Below the pieces are notes generated by a model that saw only the letters and a list, made by a program, of their open reading frames with translations, was not told the DNA's origin and did not search any database. The translations under genes and the position numbers were made by a program. DNA of 42,917 nucleotides from an uncultured Prevotellaceae bacterium (GTDB lineage: Bacteria; Bacteroidota; Bacteroidia; Bacteroidales; Bacteroidaceae). The DNA lies in contig CACYJV010000028.1 of the NCBI GenBank assembly GCA_902774815.1, positions 1-42,917 of the forward strand, written 5' to 3'. Position 1 is the stretch's first letter. Each line of letters starts with the position of its first letter. Shown here in pieces: positions 35,690 through 42,917 of this stretch.

Positions 35690-37246
35690 ATGTTAAAGAA
35701 AATCCGCACTATCCTCGCATTGGTGATGTTCATTGGCATCACCCTGCTCTTTGTTGACTTCACGGGGACAGCCCATGTGTGGCTCTCGTGGATGGCCAAG
35801 GTGCAGTTCCTGCCTGCCGTGTTGGCATTGAACCTGCTGGTCGTCGTCGCCCTTGTGGTGCTGACGCTCGTCTTTGGCCGCATCTATTGCTCCGTGATCT
35901 GTCCGCTCGGCGTCTTCCAGGATGCCATCGCCTGGATGGGCAAGCGTGCCAAGAAGAACCGCTACTCCTACTCAAGGGCACTCTCGTGGCTGCGCTACAC
36001 GGTACTTGGCGTGTTCATCGTGGCACTCCTTGCAGGCATCGGCAGCATCGTTCAGTTGCTGGCCCCCTACTCCGCCTATGGCCGCATTGCCACAACCATT
36101 TTCCAGCCCTTGTGGAAACTGTGCAACAACGGTCTGGCCGCCATTGCCGAGCGCATCGACAGCTATGCTTTCTACTCAGTCGACGTGCTGGTGCCCTCCA
36201 TCGGCTTGGTGCTCGTCATTGCTGTTCTCACCGTGTTGGTGCTCATCCCGCTGGCATGGAATAACGGCCGCACCTACTGCAACACCATCTGCCCCGTGGG
36301 CACCGTGCTCTCGTTCTTTGCCCGTTTCTCGCTCTTCAAGATACGCTTTGACAAGGACAAGTGCCGCAACTGTTCGCTCTGCTCGAAGAACTGCAAGGCT
36401 GCATGCATCGACTTCAAGAGCCACAGCGTGGACTACTCGCGCTGCGTGGCTTGTGGCGACTGCATCGAAAGCTGCAAGTTCGGAGCCCTGCACTATGCCA
36501 TGAAGCCTGGCAATCCCAGTTCCTCAAGTCCTGCGAAAGCGTCAAGTCATGCGAGCGAGCCTCGTCCAACGAATGCCTCCAGCGAACCTGCTCAATCCAG
36601 TGCTGCTGCCGACAAGCCCGACACATCGCGCCGTTCGTTCCTACTGGCCACGGGGCTCATCGCTACGTCGGCCCTCGTCCAGGAGAAGAAGAAGGTCGAT
36701 GGCGGACTGGCTGAAATCAAGGAAAAGGCCATCCCCAAGCGACAGACGCCCCTCACGCCTCCGGGCTCGCTCTCGGCACGCAACATGCAGACTCGTTGCA
36801 CGGGTTGCCAGCTCTGCGTGTCGGAATGTCCGAACCAAGTGCTGCGGCCTTCTAACGACCTGATGCACCTGATGATGCCCACCATGAGCTACGAGCTGGG
36901 CTACTGCCGACCTGAGTGCAACCGCTGTTCGGAGGTCTGCCCGGCAGGAGCCATCAAGCCAATCAGCCATGAGGACAAGGCTTCGACGCAGATTGGCCAT
37001 GCCGTGTGGATCAAGAAGAACTGCCTCGTGCTGACCGATGGCGTGGACTGCGGCAACTGCGAACGCCATTGCCCGACGGGTGCCATCGAGATGGTGCCCA
37101 GCAACCCTGACGACGATGAGTCGCCCTTCGTACCTGCCGTAAACGAGAGCCGCTGCATAGGCTGCGGTGCCTGTGAGAACCTCTGTCCGGCACGTCCCTT
37201 CCCCGCCATCTACGTCGAAGGCCACGAAGTGCATCGGGAGATGTAA
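35690..37246 (+). CDS. Membrane polyferredoxin (NapH-like) fused to a Tat-signal ferredoxin-like part
   Basis: A 518-residue protein. Residues 1-215 have about five membrane helices and two CX3CP motifs (GRIYCSVICP, GRTYCNTICP) as in NapH/CcoG. Residues 225-265 bind two clusters (CRNCSLCSKNC, CVACGDCIESC). After a Ser/Ala/Pro-rich linker (276-310) comes SRRSFLLATGLIATSALV (313-330), a twin-arginine-type segment, then cysteine clusters around 370-380, 406-417, 454-461 and 489-499 (CIGCGACENLC). The second half resembles NapG/MauM ferredoxins, so this looks like a NapH-NapG fusion. It likely passes electrons from the quinone pool or cytosol to envelope proteins. Lies between tatC and the Tat-dependent reductase. 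Confidence 0.85.
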   Translation: MLKKIRTILALVMFIGITLLFVDFTGTAHVWLSWMAKVQFLPAVLALNLLVVVALVVLTLVFGRIYCSVICPLGVFQDAIAWMGKRAKKNRYSYSRALSWLRYTVLGVFIVALLAGIGSIVQLLAPYSAYGRIATTIFQPLWKLCNNGLAAIAERIDSYAFYSVDVLVPSIGLVLVIAVLTVLVLIPLAWNNGRTYCNTICPVGTVLSFFARFSLFKIRFDKDKCRNCSLCSKNCKAACIDFKSHSVDYSRCVACGDCIESCKFGALHYAMKPGNPSSSSPAKASSHASEPRPTNASSEPAQSSAAADKPDTSRRSFLLATGLIATSALVQEKKKVDGGLAEIKEKAIPKRQTPLTPPGSLSARNMQTRCTGCQLCVSECPNQVLRPSNDLMHLMMPTMSYELGYCRPECNRCSEVCPAGAIKPISHEDKASTQIGHAVWIKKNCLVLTDGVDCGNCERHCPTGAIEMVPSNPDDDESPFVPAVNESRCIGCGACENLCPARPFPAIYVEGHEVHREM

Positions 37247-37301
37247 TGGTTGGGTGACGGGTGATGTGTAATGGGTGATGAACGATTAGCGTTTAGCGTA
37301 G

Positions 37302-37323
37302 GGGCAGACTCCCGTGTCTGCCC
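37302..37323 (+). repeat. Dispersed palindrome copy
   Basis: GGGCAGAC (37302-37309), 6 nt, GTCTGCCC (37316-37323). Identical to the copies at 195-216 and 260-281, in the 114-nt gap before the aldo/keto reductase. A GGGTGA/TGATG-rich low-complexity run precedes it (37255-37280). Confidence 0.85.
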
Positions 37324-37360
37324 GTCGCAGAGAATTGAATGTTTTGTGTTTAGCGAATAA

Positions 37361-38800
37361 ATGTCTATGAATAAAGATAACAAGATATCACGCAGAAGTT
37401 TCCTGAAACTATTCGGTGCAGGAGCCGTAGCCACGACAGCTGTCGTCACGGGTTGCAAAAGCAAGAAGCAGAAAGCCATTGCCGACGAATACAAGAAACA
37501 GGTGGAACCGCCTACGGGCAAGATGACATACAGGACCAATCCGACCAATGGCGACAAGGTGTCGCTGCTGGGCTATGGCATGATGCGCCTGCCAACTGTG
37601 CCTGGCGACGATGGGAAGGATCCAAAGTTCGACCAAGAAATGATCAACCGACAGGTGGACTACGCCATAGAGCACGGACTGAACTATTTCGACACAAGCC
37701 CTGCCTATTGCCGCGGACTCTCCGAGCGTTGCACGGGCATCGCACTAAGCCGCCACAAGCGCAGCGAATACTTCGTGGCAACCAAACTGTCGAACTTCGC
37801 GCCTGAGACACAGACGCGCGAGGGAAGCATCCAGATGTACCGCAACTCCATGAAGGAACTGCAGGTGGACTACATCGACTACTACCTCCTGCACGCCATC
37901 GGCGGCGGTGGCATGGATGCCTTCAACGCACGATATATGGACAACGGCATGCTGGACTATCTGGTCGAGGAGCGAAAGGCTGGCCGCATACGCAACCTCG
38001 GCTTCTCGTATCATGGCGACGTGGAGGTGTTCAACTATCTGATCTCGCAGCAGGACAAGTATCACTGGGACTTCGTGCAGATTGAGCTGAACTACCTAGA
38101 CTGGGACTATGCCAACGAAATCAACAACAGCAACACCGACGCCTCGTACCTCTATGCCGAACTGCAAAAGCGGGGCATTCCGACTGTCGTCATGGAACCC
38201 CTGCTCGGCGGCCGACTGGCCAACGTACCGCAGTTCGTGGCTACGGAACTGAAGGAGCGCGATCCGGAACACAGCGTGGCTTCGTGGGCGTTCCGCTATG
38301 CCGGTACACCCGAGGGAGTGCTCACCGTGCTCTCGGGCATGACCTACATGGAGCACCTCAAGGACAACCTCTTGTCCTACTGTCCACTTACTCCGCTCAA
38401 CGAGGAGGAACTACGATTCCTCGACGACAACATCGCACGCAAGCTGTTCTCCATGCAGAACATCCCCTGCAACGACTGCAAGTACTGCATGCCATGCCCC
38501 TACGGACTCGACATTCCGGGCATCTTCGTGCATTATAACAAATGTAAGAACGAAGGAACGCTGCCCACCGACGTCATGGATCCTGAGTACATGAAACTGC
38601 GCCGGCAGTACCTCATCGGACTCGACCGTGCCGTACCTCGCCTGCGCCAGGCCAGCCACTGCATACAGTGTGGCCAGTGTGAGCCTCATTGCCCGCAGAA
38701 CATCCGTATTCCTCGCGAACTCCAAAAGATTGACCAATTCGTCGAGGACCTGAAGCAGAACAAATCCTTCCTTGAGGCTCACCAGCCAGAGAAGGAGTGA
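37361..38800 (+). CDS. Tat-signal lipoprotein aldo/keto reductase with C-terminal ferredoxin domain
   Basis: A 479-residue protein. The N-terminus has a twin-arginine signal (ISRRSFLKLFGAGAV, RR 11-12) and a lipobox VTGC with Cys32, so export by Tat and lipid anchoring are predicted. Residues 60-345 are an aldo/keto reductase barrel with the tetrad D111, Y116, K142 and H178. The C-terminal part has two 4Fe-4S motifs: Cys370/373/376/379 and Cys434/437/440/444. Exported AKRs with ferredoxin tails of this type are known in anaerobes; the substrate is unknown. The gene follows the polyferredoxin, its likely electron donor. An alternative ATG lies two codons in. Confidence 0.88.
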   Translation: MSMNKDNKISRRSFLKLFGAGAVATTAVVTGCKSKKQKAIADEYKKQVEPPTGKMTYRTNPTNGDKVSLLGYGMMRLPTVPGDDGKDPKFDQEMINRQVDYAIEHGLNYFDTSPAYCRGLSERCTGIALSRHKRSEYFVATKLSNFAPETQTREGSIQMYRNSMKELQVDYIDYYLLHAIGGGGMDAFNARYMDNGMLDYLVEERKAGRIRNLGFSYHGDVEVFNYLISQQDKYHWDFVQIELNYLDWDYANEINNSNTDASYLYAELQKRGIPTVVMEPLLGGRLANVPQFVATELKERDPEHSVASWAFRYAGTPEGVLTVLSGMTYMEHLKDNLLSYCPLTPLNEEELRFLDDNIARKLFSMQNIPCNDCKYCMPCPYGLDIPGIFVHYNKCKNEGTLPTDVMDPEYMKLRRQYLIGLDRAVPRLRQASHCIQCGQCEPHCPQNIRIPRELQKIDQFVEDLKQNKSFLEAHQPEKE

Positions 38801-39259
38801 GGTTTGGCAACAACAGACTGCCCCTAAAGAATGAAAATGCAGGGCCTTGACGAACCCTGCTTGGATTTTCACACCCACGTGTAGGGGCAGAATCCCGTGT
38901 ATGGCCTCCCCCGATCCCTCCGAAATGAGGGGAGCCACAGCCGCGTGTAGGGGCAGACTCTCGTGTCTGCCCGAATATCTGTGGGCTTTATTCCGAAAAC
39001 ACCCGAAACACCGAAAAGGGCGAATAAAAGAATTAGAATAATTACGCCCATAAAATAGAGTCACGTGACCTCGGAGAGGTCCAAATATCAGAATGAGGGT
39101 GTGTCAAAATAGGCACATCCTCTTCTGTTATTATGACCTCTCCGAGGTCACGTAGCTCTATTGATAGAATAATTGTTCTAATGACGATAATTCCTTTCTG
39201 ATAAAAATCAATTATAGGGTTCGGGCAAATACGGGAGTCTGCCCCTACTCGTTACCTCC
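38801..39259. repeat. Gene-free repeat region with nested palindrome
   Basis: About 460 bases with no gene. It holds palindrome copies at about 38883-38905 (degenerate), 38951-38972 and 39223-39244 (degenerate), a 25-bp exact inverted match to 552-576 at 38993-39017, a 16-bp inverted match to 659-674 at 39031-39046, a diverged copy of 658-697 at 39167-39206, and the large inverted repeat at 39057-39159. It separates the convergent aldo/keto reductase (+) and VanX-like (-) genes, so its hairpins may terminate both. Confidence 0.85.
39057..39159. mobile_element. MITE-like nested inverted repeat
   Basis: Arms ACGTGACCTCGGAGAGGTC (39063-39081) and its perfect reverse complement (39135-39153), with AGAG/CTCT further out. 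Each arm is itself a palindrome (GACCTC, GGA, GAGGTC). Inside, GAGGGTGTG (39095-39103) pairs with CACATCCTC (39114-39122). The whole can fold into a long stem. It may be a non-autonomous element or a bidirectional terminator; no transposase is present. Confidence 0.6.
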
Positions 39260-40045
39260 CTACAATTGCCTCACTGGGAACGTGAAATACGTATCAGGGA
39301 AGGGCTCGTCGAGTAAGGTGAAATGCCACCACTCGGTGTCGAGAGGCTTAAAGCCATGCCTGAGCATGACGCTACGCAGAAGCATGCGATTGGCAAACTG
39401 CTCGGCTGTGATGCTACGCCCGACGGGACTCTTGTGGTTATCGCCCGTGTATTCGCCCGTCTCAGGATTGCCACAGAAGTCGGGATGGCTCTCCGGTCCA
39501 AACCAGTCGAAGGTACCGCCCATGTCGAGTTCTTTCTCTGTCTTCATATCGAAAAGCGTTAGGTCGACGGTGCTACCACGTGTATGCCCGCTCTTCTCCA
39601 TGATGTACTCCTGCGGAAAAAGGACTTTCTTCGACAGGTCGGGATAGAAATAAGCCTTCATGAGCGTGTCGTCAATGTTCGCAGCCCAGCGTACAAAGTC
39701 GTCAACACCCTTTTGCGGACGATAGGCATCATAGATCTTCAGTCGATAGCCCATGGCCAGCACGTCATCGCTCACGGCGCGAAGGCTGTCGGCAGCTCTC
39801 TTCGTCAGCAAGGCGGTGGGTTCCTCGTAGCCGTCAATGCGATGACCCACAAAGTTGTAAGTTCCGAAATAGCGTATCTCCAGAATGGCATCTGGAACGG
39901 CATCGGTCAGGGTCACAAACTGGCTCGAATCGTCGGTCTCGACATTCTGGGCTGCCTTCCCATTGAATGCAGCATATATGCCATAGATGGCCAGCCCACC
40001 GAAAAAGAGGCAGACTAAGAATTTGCAAATTCCGGTTGGTTTCAT
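39260..40045 (-). CDS. VanX-like D-Ala-D-Ala dipeptidase (M15D)
   Basis: A 261-residue zinc D,D-dipeptidase with an N-terminal membrane anchor or signal (ICKFLVCLFFGGLAIYGIYA). Zinc and catalytic residues are in place: R109 in YDAYRP, H154 and D161 in SGHTRGSTVDL, E238 and H241 in TEWWHF. Family members hydrolyse D-Ala-D-Ala, either for recycling (DdpX) or in glycopeptide resistance (VanX). No vanH or vanA ligase is present and the N-terminal signal points to the periplasm, so peptidoglycan turnover is more likely. Last gene of the lemA - htpX-like - VanX-like run, 46 nt after the protease. Confidence 0.88.
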   Translation of the reverse strand: MKPTGICKFLVCLFFGGLAIYGIYAAFNGKAAQNVETDDSSQFVTLTDAVPDAILEIRYFGTYNFVGHRIDGYEEPTALLTKRAADSLRAVSDDVLAMGYRLKIYDAYRPQKGVDDFVRWAANIDDTLMKAYFYPDLSKKVLFPQEYIMEKSGHTRGSTVDLTLFDMKTEKELDMGGTFDWFGPESHPDFCGNPETGEYTGDNHKSPVGRSITAEQFANRMLLRSVMLRHGFKPLDTEWWHFTLLDEPFPDTYFTFPVRQL

Positions 40046-40091
40046 TTAATTCAGCAAAAGTTTCTACTTATTAAGTACGCGGGAAAGTCAA

Positions 40092-41096
40092 TCAAAACTG
40101 CTCCAGTATCTCGATACGCTTCTCCGTTGGCGGATGTGTGGCAAACAGCGAATTGAAGAAGGAGGCAAAGCCTGACGTAAGTCCCTGGGGATGGACGATG
40201 AAGAGCTGGGCAACGTCCTCACGCTGAGTATCTTGCAGGCCTAGGTCGCTGCTGATCTTTCGCAGCGCAGATGCCAATGCCAATGGGTCGCCGCATAGCT
40301 CTGCACCGCCGGCATCGGCCATGTACTCACGCTTGCGGGAAATGGCAAAGCGCGTGAGCAGCGTGAAGAAATAGGCTATAGCCATGCAGATGATGGCGAT
40401 GAACAGGATGAGGATGAGCGAGAGGCCTGTGCCGCGCCCGTCTCTGTCGCTGTTGCTATAACGGCCAAACACCATGACGTTGTTCATCATCCGTGCCGAG
40501 AGGCTCATGACTGTCGATACGATGCCAACAAAGATGATGCTCGTAATGAGCAGGCGAGTGTCGTGGTTGCGTATGTGGGTGAGCTCATGCCCGATAACGC
40601 CTGCCAGTTCGGCATCGTTCAGCCGATTGGCCAAGCCAGTGGTAACCGTCACGGTGTAGCTGTTCTTGTCGATTCCACTGGCAAAGGCATTGAGCTGCTC
40701 ATCGTCCACCACGTTGATCTTCGGCATCTCCATGCCACAGGTCATGCAGAGATTCTCCACAATATTGTAGATGCGAGGATTCTCCCTACGCTCCAGCGGA
40801 CGGGCACCCACGGCATGGCGAATCATCGAAGTGTTGGCAAAGTAAGCAATCACGAACCACAGCCCTACTCCACCGACAACCCAAGGCAGCGTCTGCAGGA
40901 AGTAGTAATTCACCTGCATCAGATTGACTTGATTGACGAATTCGCCTGAGTCGTCGTAGTAGCCGTTCCCCATAAAGCTCAACAAGGCAAGGAATATCCA
41001 AACCATGCCGAGGATAATGACAGGAAACAACAACAGCAACACAATGCTCATCATGTTGTTGCGACTAATCTGTGTCTGTATGCCTACGTACTTCAA
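40092..41096 (-). CDS. HtpX-like M48 zinc metalloprotease
   Basis: A 334-residue membrane protease. Zinc-binding HELTH is at 170-174 with the third ligand probably E257 (KREYMADAGG). There are two N-terminal membrane helices (MSIVLLLLFPVIILGMVWIF and PWVVGGVGLWFVIAYFANTS) and two more after the active site. M48B proteases of the HtpX type degrade misfolded membrane proteins on the cytosolic side. The pairing with lemA, 33 nt upstream, is frequent. HtpX by role is inferred; the gene name is left open because M48 paralogs are common. Confidence 0.88.
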   Translation of the reverse strand: MKYVGIQTQISRNNMMSIVLLLLFPVIILGMVWIFLALLSFMGNGYYDDSGEFVNQVNLMQVNYYFLQTLPWVVGGVGLWFVIAYFANTSMIRHAVGARPLERRENPRIYNIVENLCMTCGMEMPKINVVDDEQLNAFASGIDKNSYTVTVTTGLANRLNDAELAGVIGHELTHIRNHDTRLLITSIIFVGIVSTVMSLSARMMNNVMVFGRYSNSDRDGRGTGLSLILILFIAIICMAIAYFFTLLTRFAISRKREYMADAGGAELCGDPLALASALRKISSDLGLQDTQREDVAQLFIVHPQGLTSGFASFFNSLFATHPPTEKRIEILEQF

Positions 41097-41129
41097 AACC
41101 GTTCGTTACTTTGTTGCCTTGTTACTATG

Positions 41130-41696
41130 TCAGAACTTAATCTCCGGAGCCTTGTCAAGGTCAACACGCTCTTCGTTCGAAACCTCGAACATCGGTTCCT
41201 TGTGGAATCCAAAGAAGTTGGCAAAGATGTTCGAGGGGAATGTTTGGACAGCGTTGTTGAACTCGCGCGTTGCCGTGTTGAAGTAACGACGTACGGCGGC
41301 CAGCTTGTTCTCAATGTCGGCAATCTCGGTCTGCAGCTGAAGGAAGTTCTGATTGGCCTTCAGGTCGGGATAGGCTTCCAACGAGATCTTTAGCCCTGCC
41401 AAGGCACTCGTCAATGCATTCTCGGCCTCGATTTTCGAATTGATGTCCTTTGCATTGATGGCTGCCGAACGTGCCTCCGTAACTCGCGTGAGCACTTCCT
41501 TCTCGTGCTCGGCATAGCCCTTCACCACTGCTACCAACTGCTGCACAAGATCGTGGCGTTGCTTCAACTGCACATCGATATTGGCAAAGGCATTCTCACG
41601 ATTGTTGCGTAGTTTCACTAGGTTGTTGTAAACACCAACTCCCCAAAATCCAAGCAGTGCGATGACTGCGATAATAATAATCAGTGTCATAGTCAA
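41130..41696 (-). CDS. lemA: LemA family membrane protein
   Basis: A 188-residue protein with one N-terminal membrane helix (LIIIIAVIALLGFWGVGVYN) and a long alpha-helical body starting NNLVKLRNNRENAFANIDVQ, the LemA signature. The C-terminus (FPSNIFANFFGFHKEPMFEV) is also typical. Molecular function is not firmly known. It leads the run with the M48 protease and the dipeptidase, and is preceded by two -7-like elements. Confidence 0.92.
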   Translation of the reverse strand: MTMTLIIIIAVIALLGFWGVGVYNNLVKLRNNRENAFANIDVQLKQRHDLVQQLVAVVKGYAEHEKEVLTRVTEARSAAINAKDINSKIEAENALTSALAGLKISLEAYPDLKANQNFLQLQTEIADIENKLAAVRRYFNTATREFNNAVQTFPSNIFANFFGFHKEPMFEVSNEERVDLDKAPEIKF

Positions 41697-41760
41697 ATGA
41701 TTTTAATGATACTTCATTCATGTATGTCCCATCTACAAGGACTAACTATCATAATAATTG

Positions 41761-41798
41761 CAAAGTTAATGAAAAGTTCAGAACTATATGCAAAATTA
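41761..41798 (-). promoter_or_regulatory. Tandem -7 elements upstream of lemA
   Basis: Minus strand: TAACTTTG (41761-41768) and TAATTTTG (41791-41798), 22 nt apart. Either could be used. The nearer one gives a leader of about 60 nt before lemA. Confidence 0.6.
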
Positions 41799-41831
41799 AG
41801 AATAATTTACATATCGGAAAAACAAAAACAT

Positions 41832-41878
41832 AAAAAGGCGGGTCATCACCCTCAGATGAGAATCATGACCCGCCTTTT
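41832..41878 (-). terminator. Terminator after the transglycosylase gene
   Basis: AAAAGGCGGGTCAT (41833-41846) and ATGACCCGCCTTTT (41865-41878) form a perfect 14-bp stem flanked by A- and T-runs. It lies 12 nt past the transglycosylase stop and insulates lemA from it. The symmetry would let it work in both directions. Confidence 0.92.
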
Positions 41879-41889
41879 GCTATTAGCAA

Positions 41890-42336
41890 TTAGTCTTTTT
41901 GCAAAATATTCATAACCTTCTCGAAATAACGCTGCGTGCGCTTCACGCTGTAGTTGACACCACCATTCCACGAACGAATGGCCTTCTCAACGTTATTCTC
42001 TGGGTTATACCACGACTGTATGAGCAAAAACATCTCCTTCGACTTCTGGATGTTGAAACGGTCAGCCAACTTAAAACGCTTCGTGCTTTTTCTTTGTTTA
42101 AGTATAGCATTACAGTCTTCAACGAGAATTGGAGTAATCTGCATCGCACCGACTTGGTTGCCGTTCTTTGCGCGATGATTGCCATTGCTCTCGACTTCTA
42201 TTATCGCCTCCATCACGGGGGACCAGTCAAAGTCGCGCGTCGTTGTTCTACTTCCATTGCCTGCTGCCAGAGCAGAATGTGGGTTCGCCAGTAAAATCAT
42301 GAATGCAATAAATGCATTCCTTAAACTTTTCTTCAT
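41890..42336 (-). CDS. Small secreted lytic transglycosylase (SLT fold)
   Basis: A 148-residue protein with a signal peptide (MKKSLRNAFIAFMILLANPH, ending SALAA) and a compact goose-lysozyme/SLT core: AIIEVESNGN with the likely catalytic Glu49, QVGAMQITP and AIRSWNGG. It would cleave peptidoglycan glycan strands. The ATG at 42336 is chosen because it starts the signal peptide; an in-frame ATG at 42363 would add nine residues. Its promoter lies about 200 nt upstream, leaving a long leader. Confidence 0.87.
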   Translation of the reverse strand: MKKSLRNAFIAFMILLANPHSALAAGNGSRTTTRDFDWSPVMEAIIEVESNGNHRAKNGNQVGAMQITPILVEDCNAILKQRKSTKRFKLADRFNIQKSKEMFLLIQSWYNPENNVEKAIRSWNGGVNYSVKRTQRYFEKVMNILQKD

Positions 42337-42534
42337 AACATAACTTTTAAGGAGTATAGGCATCAGAAAAAGCAGCGCATGCCCGCGAGTGACCAGCCGT
42401 TAGCGGTAGGAAAGGAAAGAATGACGGCGGTTTCCGAATATAAAAACCTTATTCTAAGATTCCTTGAATCACCCTAACTCCGTTAGAAACTATCAGACAG
42501 GCTTCCGAAACAAAGAGAAACACTATCCTGTTAT
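42337..42534 (-). promoter_or_regulatory. Long 5' leader of the transglycosylase mRNA
   Basis: From the predicted TSS near 42534 to the ATG at 42336 the leader is about 200 nt. On the minus strand it contains small stems: CTAAC/GTTAG, GGTTT/AAACC and GCCGT/ACGGC. No known riboswitch consensus was recognised. Leaders of this length are unusual beside the other short leaders in this window. Confidence 0.45.
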
Positions 42535-42540
42535 CGGGTG

Positions 42541-42572
42541 CAAAGTTACAAAGATTATTTCATATATGCAAA
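42541..42572 (-). promoter_or_regulatory. Consensus promoter of the transglycosylase gene
   Basis: Minus strand: TTTG (42569-42572), 20 nt, TAACTTTG (42541-42548). A full match to the Bacteroidetes consensus. Confidence 0.85.
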
Positions 42573-42828
42573 TACTTAAAGCGCTTTTCGACTTTTTTAA
42601 GATTTATAAACCATTGAAAATCAACTCTTTTTGATTTACATCAACGATTTCCACCTCTTTTCACTGAAACTTTATGCACGTTTTCATGGTTATTTATCAA
42701 CAAAAGTCAATGTCCAGATGTGCCTCATAATCCCCAAAAATCACATGTTTTTATAAGTAACCATCATCACAACCCAACACCCATCACCTCTTACCTATTA
42801 CCTGTTACCTGTTACCTATTACCTAAAC
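42573..42828. other. AT-rich spacer between rRNA operon end and transglycosylase promoter
   Basis: No gene. Near its right end (42792-42824) lies a 7-bp tandem repeat, TACCTRT repeated four and a half times, preceded by CCCATCACC. A similar GGGTGATG-rich run, in inverted sense, occurs at 37255-37280. Confidence 0.75.
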
Positions 42829-42866
42829 AAAAAAAGGCCTCACGCATCATCGCTGATCCGTGAGGC
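42829..42866 (-). terminator. Terminator of the rRNA operon
   Basis: Minus strand: GCCTCACG (42859-42866) pairs with CGTGAGGC (42837-42844), followed by CTTTTTTTG (seven T's, 42829-42835). It lies about 10 nt past the 5S rRNA. Confidence 0.92.
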
Positions 42867-42875
42867 TCTCGTAAA

Positions 42876-42917
42876 GAAGGCGGCTACCTACTCTCCCACA
42901 TTGCATTGCAGTACCAT
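42876..42917 (-). rRNA. rrf: 5S ribosomal RNA, 3' end (partial)
   Basis: The minus strand reads ATGGTACTGCAATGCAATGT, then GGGAGAGTAGGTAGCCGCC, the conserved 3' part of Bacteroidales 5S rRNA. The 5' part and presumably 23S and 16S lie beyond the right edge. The exact 3' end (near 42876-42879) is estimated. Confidence 0.93.

Noticed and set aside
39057-39159. Complete insertion sequence
   Set aside because: Only 103 bp with no transposase reading frame.
39260-40045. Vancomycin resistance gene vanX
   Set aside because: No vanH, vanA or regulators nearby, and the protein has an N-terminal signal; Gram-negative periplasmic turnover is more plausible.

Overview
The window looks like a chromosomal segment of a Bacteroidales bacterium, most likely a Prevotella-type genome. 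The evidence is the promoter style (many genes are preceded by TAnnTTTG, several with TTTG 19-20 nt upstream, the Bacteroidetes sigma consensus), the lack of Shine-Dalgarno sequences, the atpDC-X-BEFHAG gene order of the F-type ATP synthase, a DUF5687 membrane protein, a Wzx-type flippase with GT2 glycosyltransferases, and intergenic regions full of small dispersed palindromic repeats. All assignments come from reading the sequence; no database search was run.

Layout, left to right. (1) The tail of an unidentified + strand gene (2-121) and an 830-bp gene-free repeat-rich stretch. (2) A minus-strand block: a DbpA-like DEAD-box helicase, a compound tandem repeat (about 2330-2820), two paralogous secreted TPR proteins and gyrA. 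(3) A second minus-strand block, ftsK - lolA-like - DUF5687 protein - kdsB, ending in a terminator at 8512-8547. (4) From a divergent promoter region at 14141-14247, a plus-strand block: DEDD exonuclease, RlmI-like methyltransferase, tilS and an ABC ATPase. (5) A consensus promoter and a 240-nt structured RNA region followed by ribE. (6) Convergent with ribE, and separated from it by a bidirectional terminator, the full ATP synthase operon on the minus strand (26782 to 19515), preceded by an NhaD-type antiporter. (7) A divergent polysaccharide locus: GT2 and flippase leftward, two GT2s and a GT4-like enzyme rightward. (8) tatA-tatC, followed by a membrane polyferredoxin with an internal twin-arginine motif and a Tat-signal lipoprotein aldo/keto reductase-ferredoxin. 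(9) A gene-free repeat region containing a nested palindrome. (10) Minus-strand lemA - htpX-like - VanX-like dipeptidase, a small lytic transglycosylase, and at the right edge the 3' end of a 5S rRNA with the terminator of an rRNA operon that lies beyond the window.

The most system-like part is the Tat locus (34561-38800): the translocase is placed directly beside two iron-sulfur redox proteins that both carry SRRSFL motifs, suggesting a dedicated envelope electron-transfer module. The best candidate for undescribed biology at RNA level is the folded region at 18512-18750 before ribE; it does not resemble the FMN riboswitch and its closing helix runs directly into a U-tract. The intergenic DNA also carries at least four families of repeats, some shared between regions 38 kb apart.
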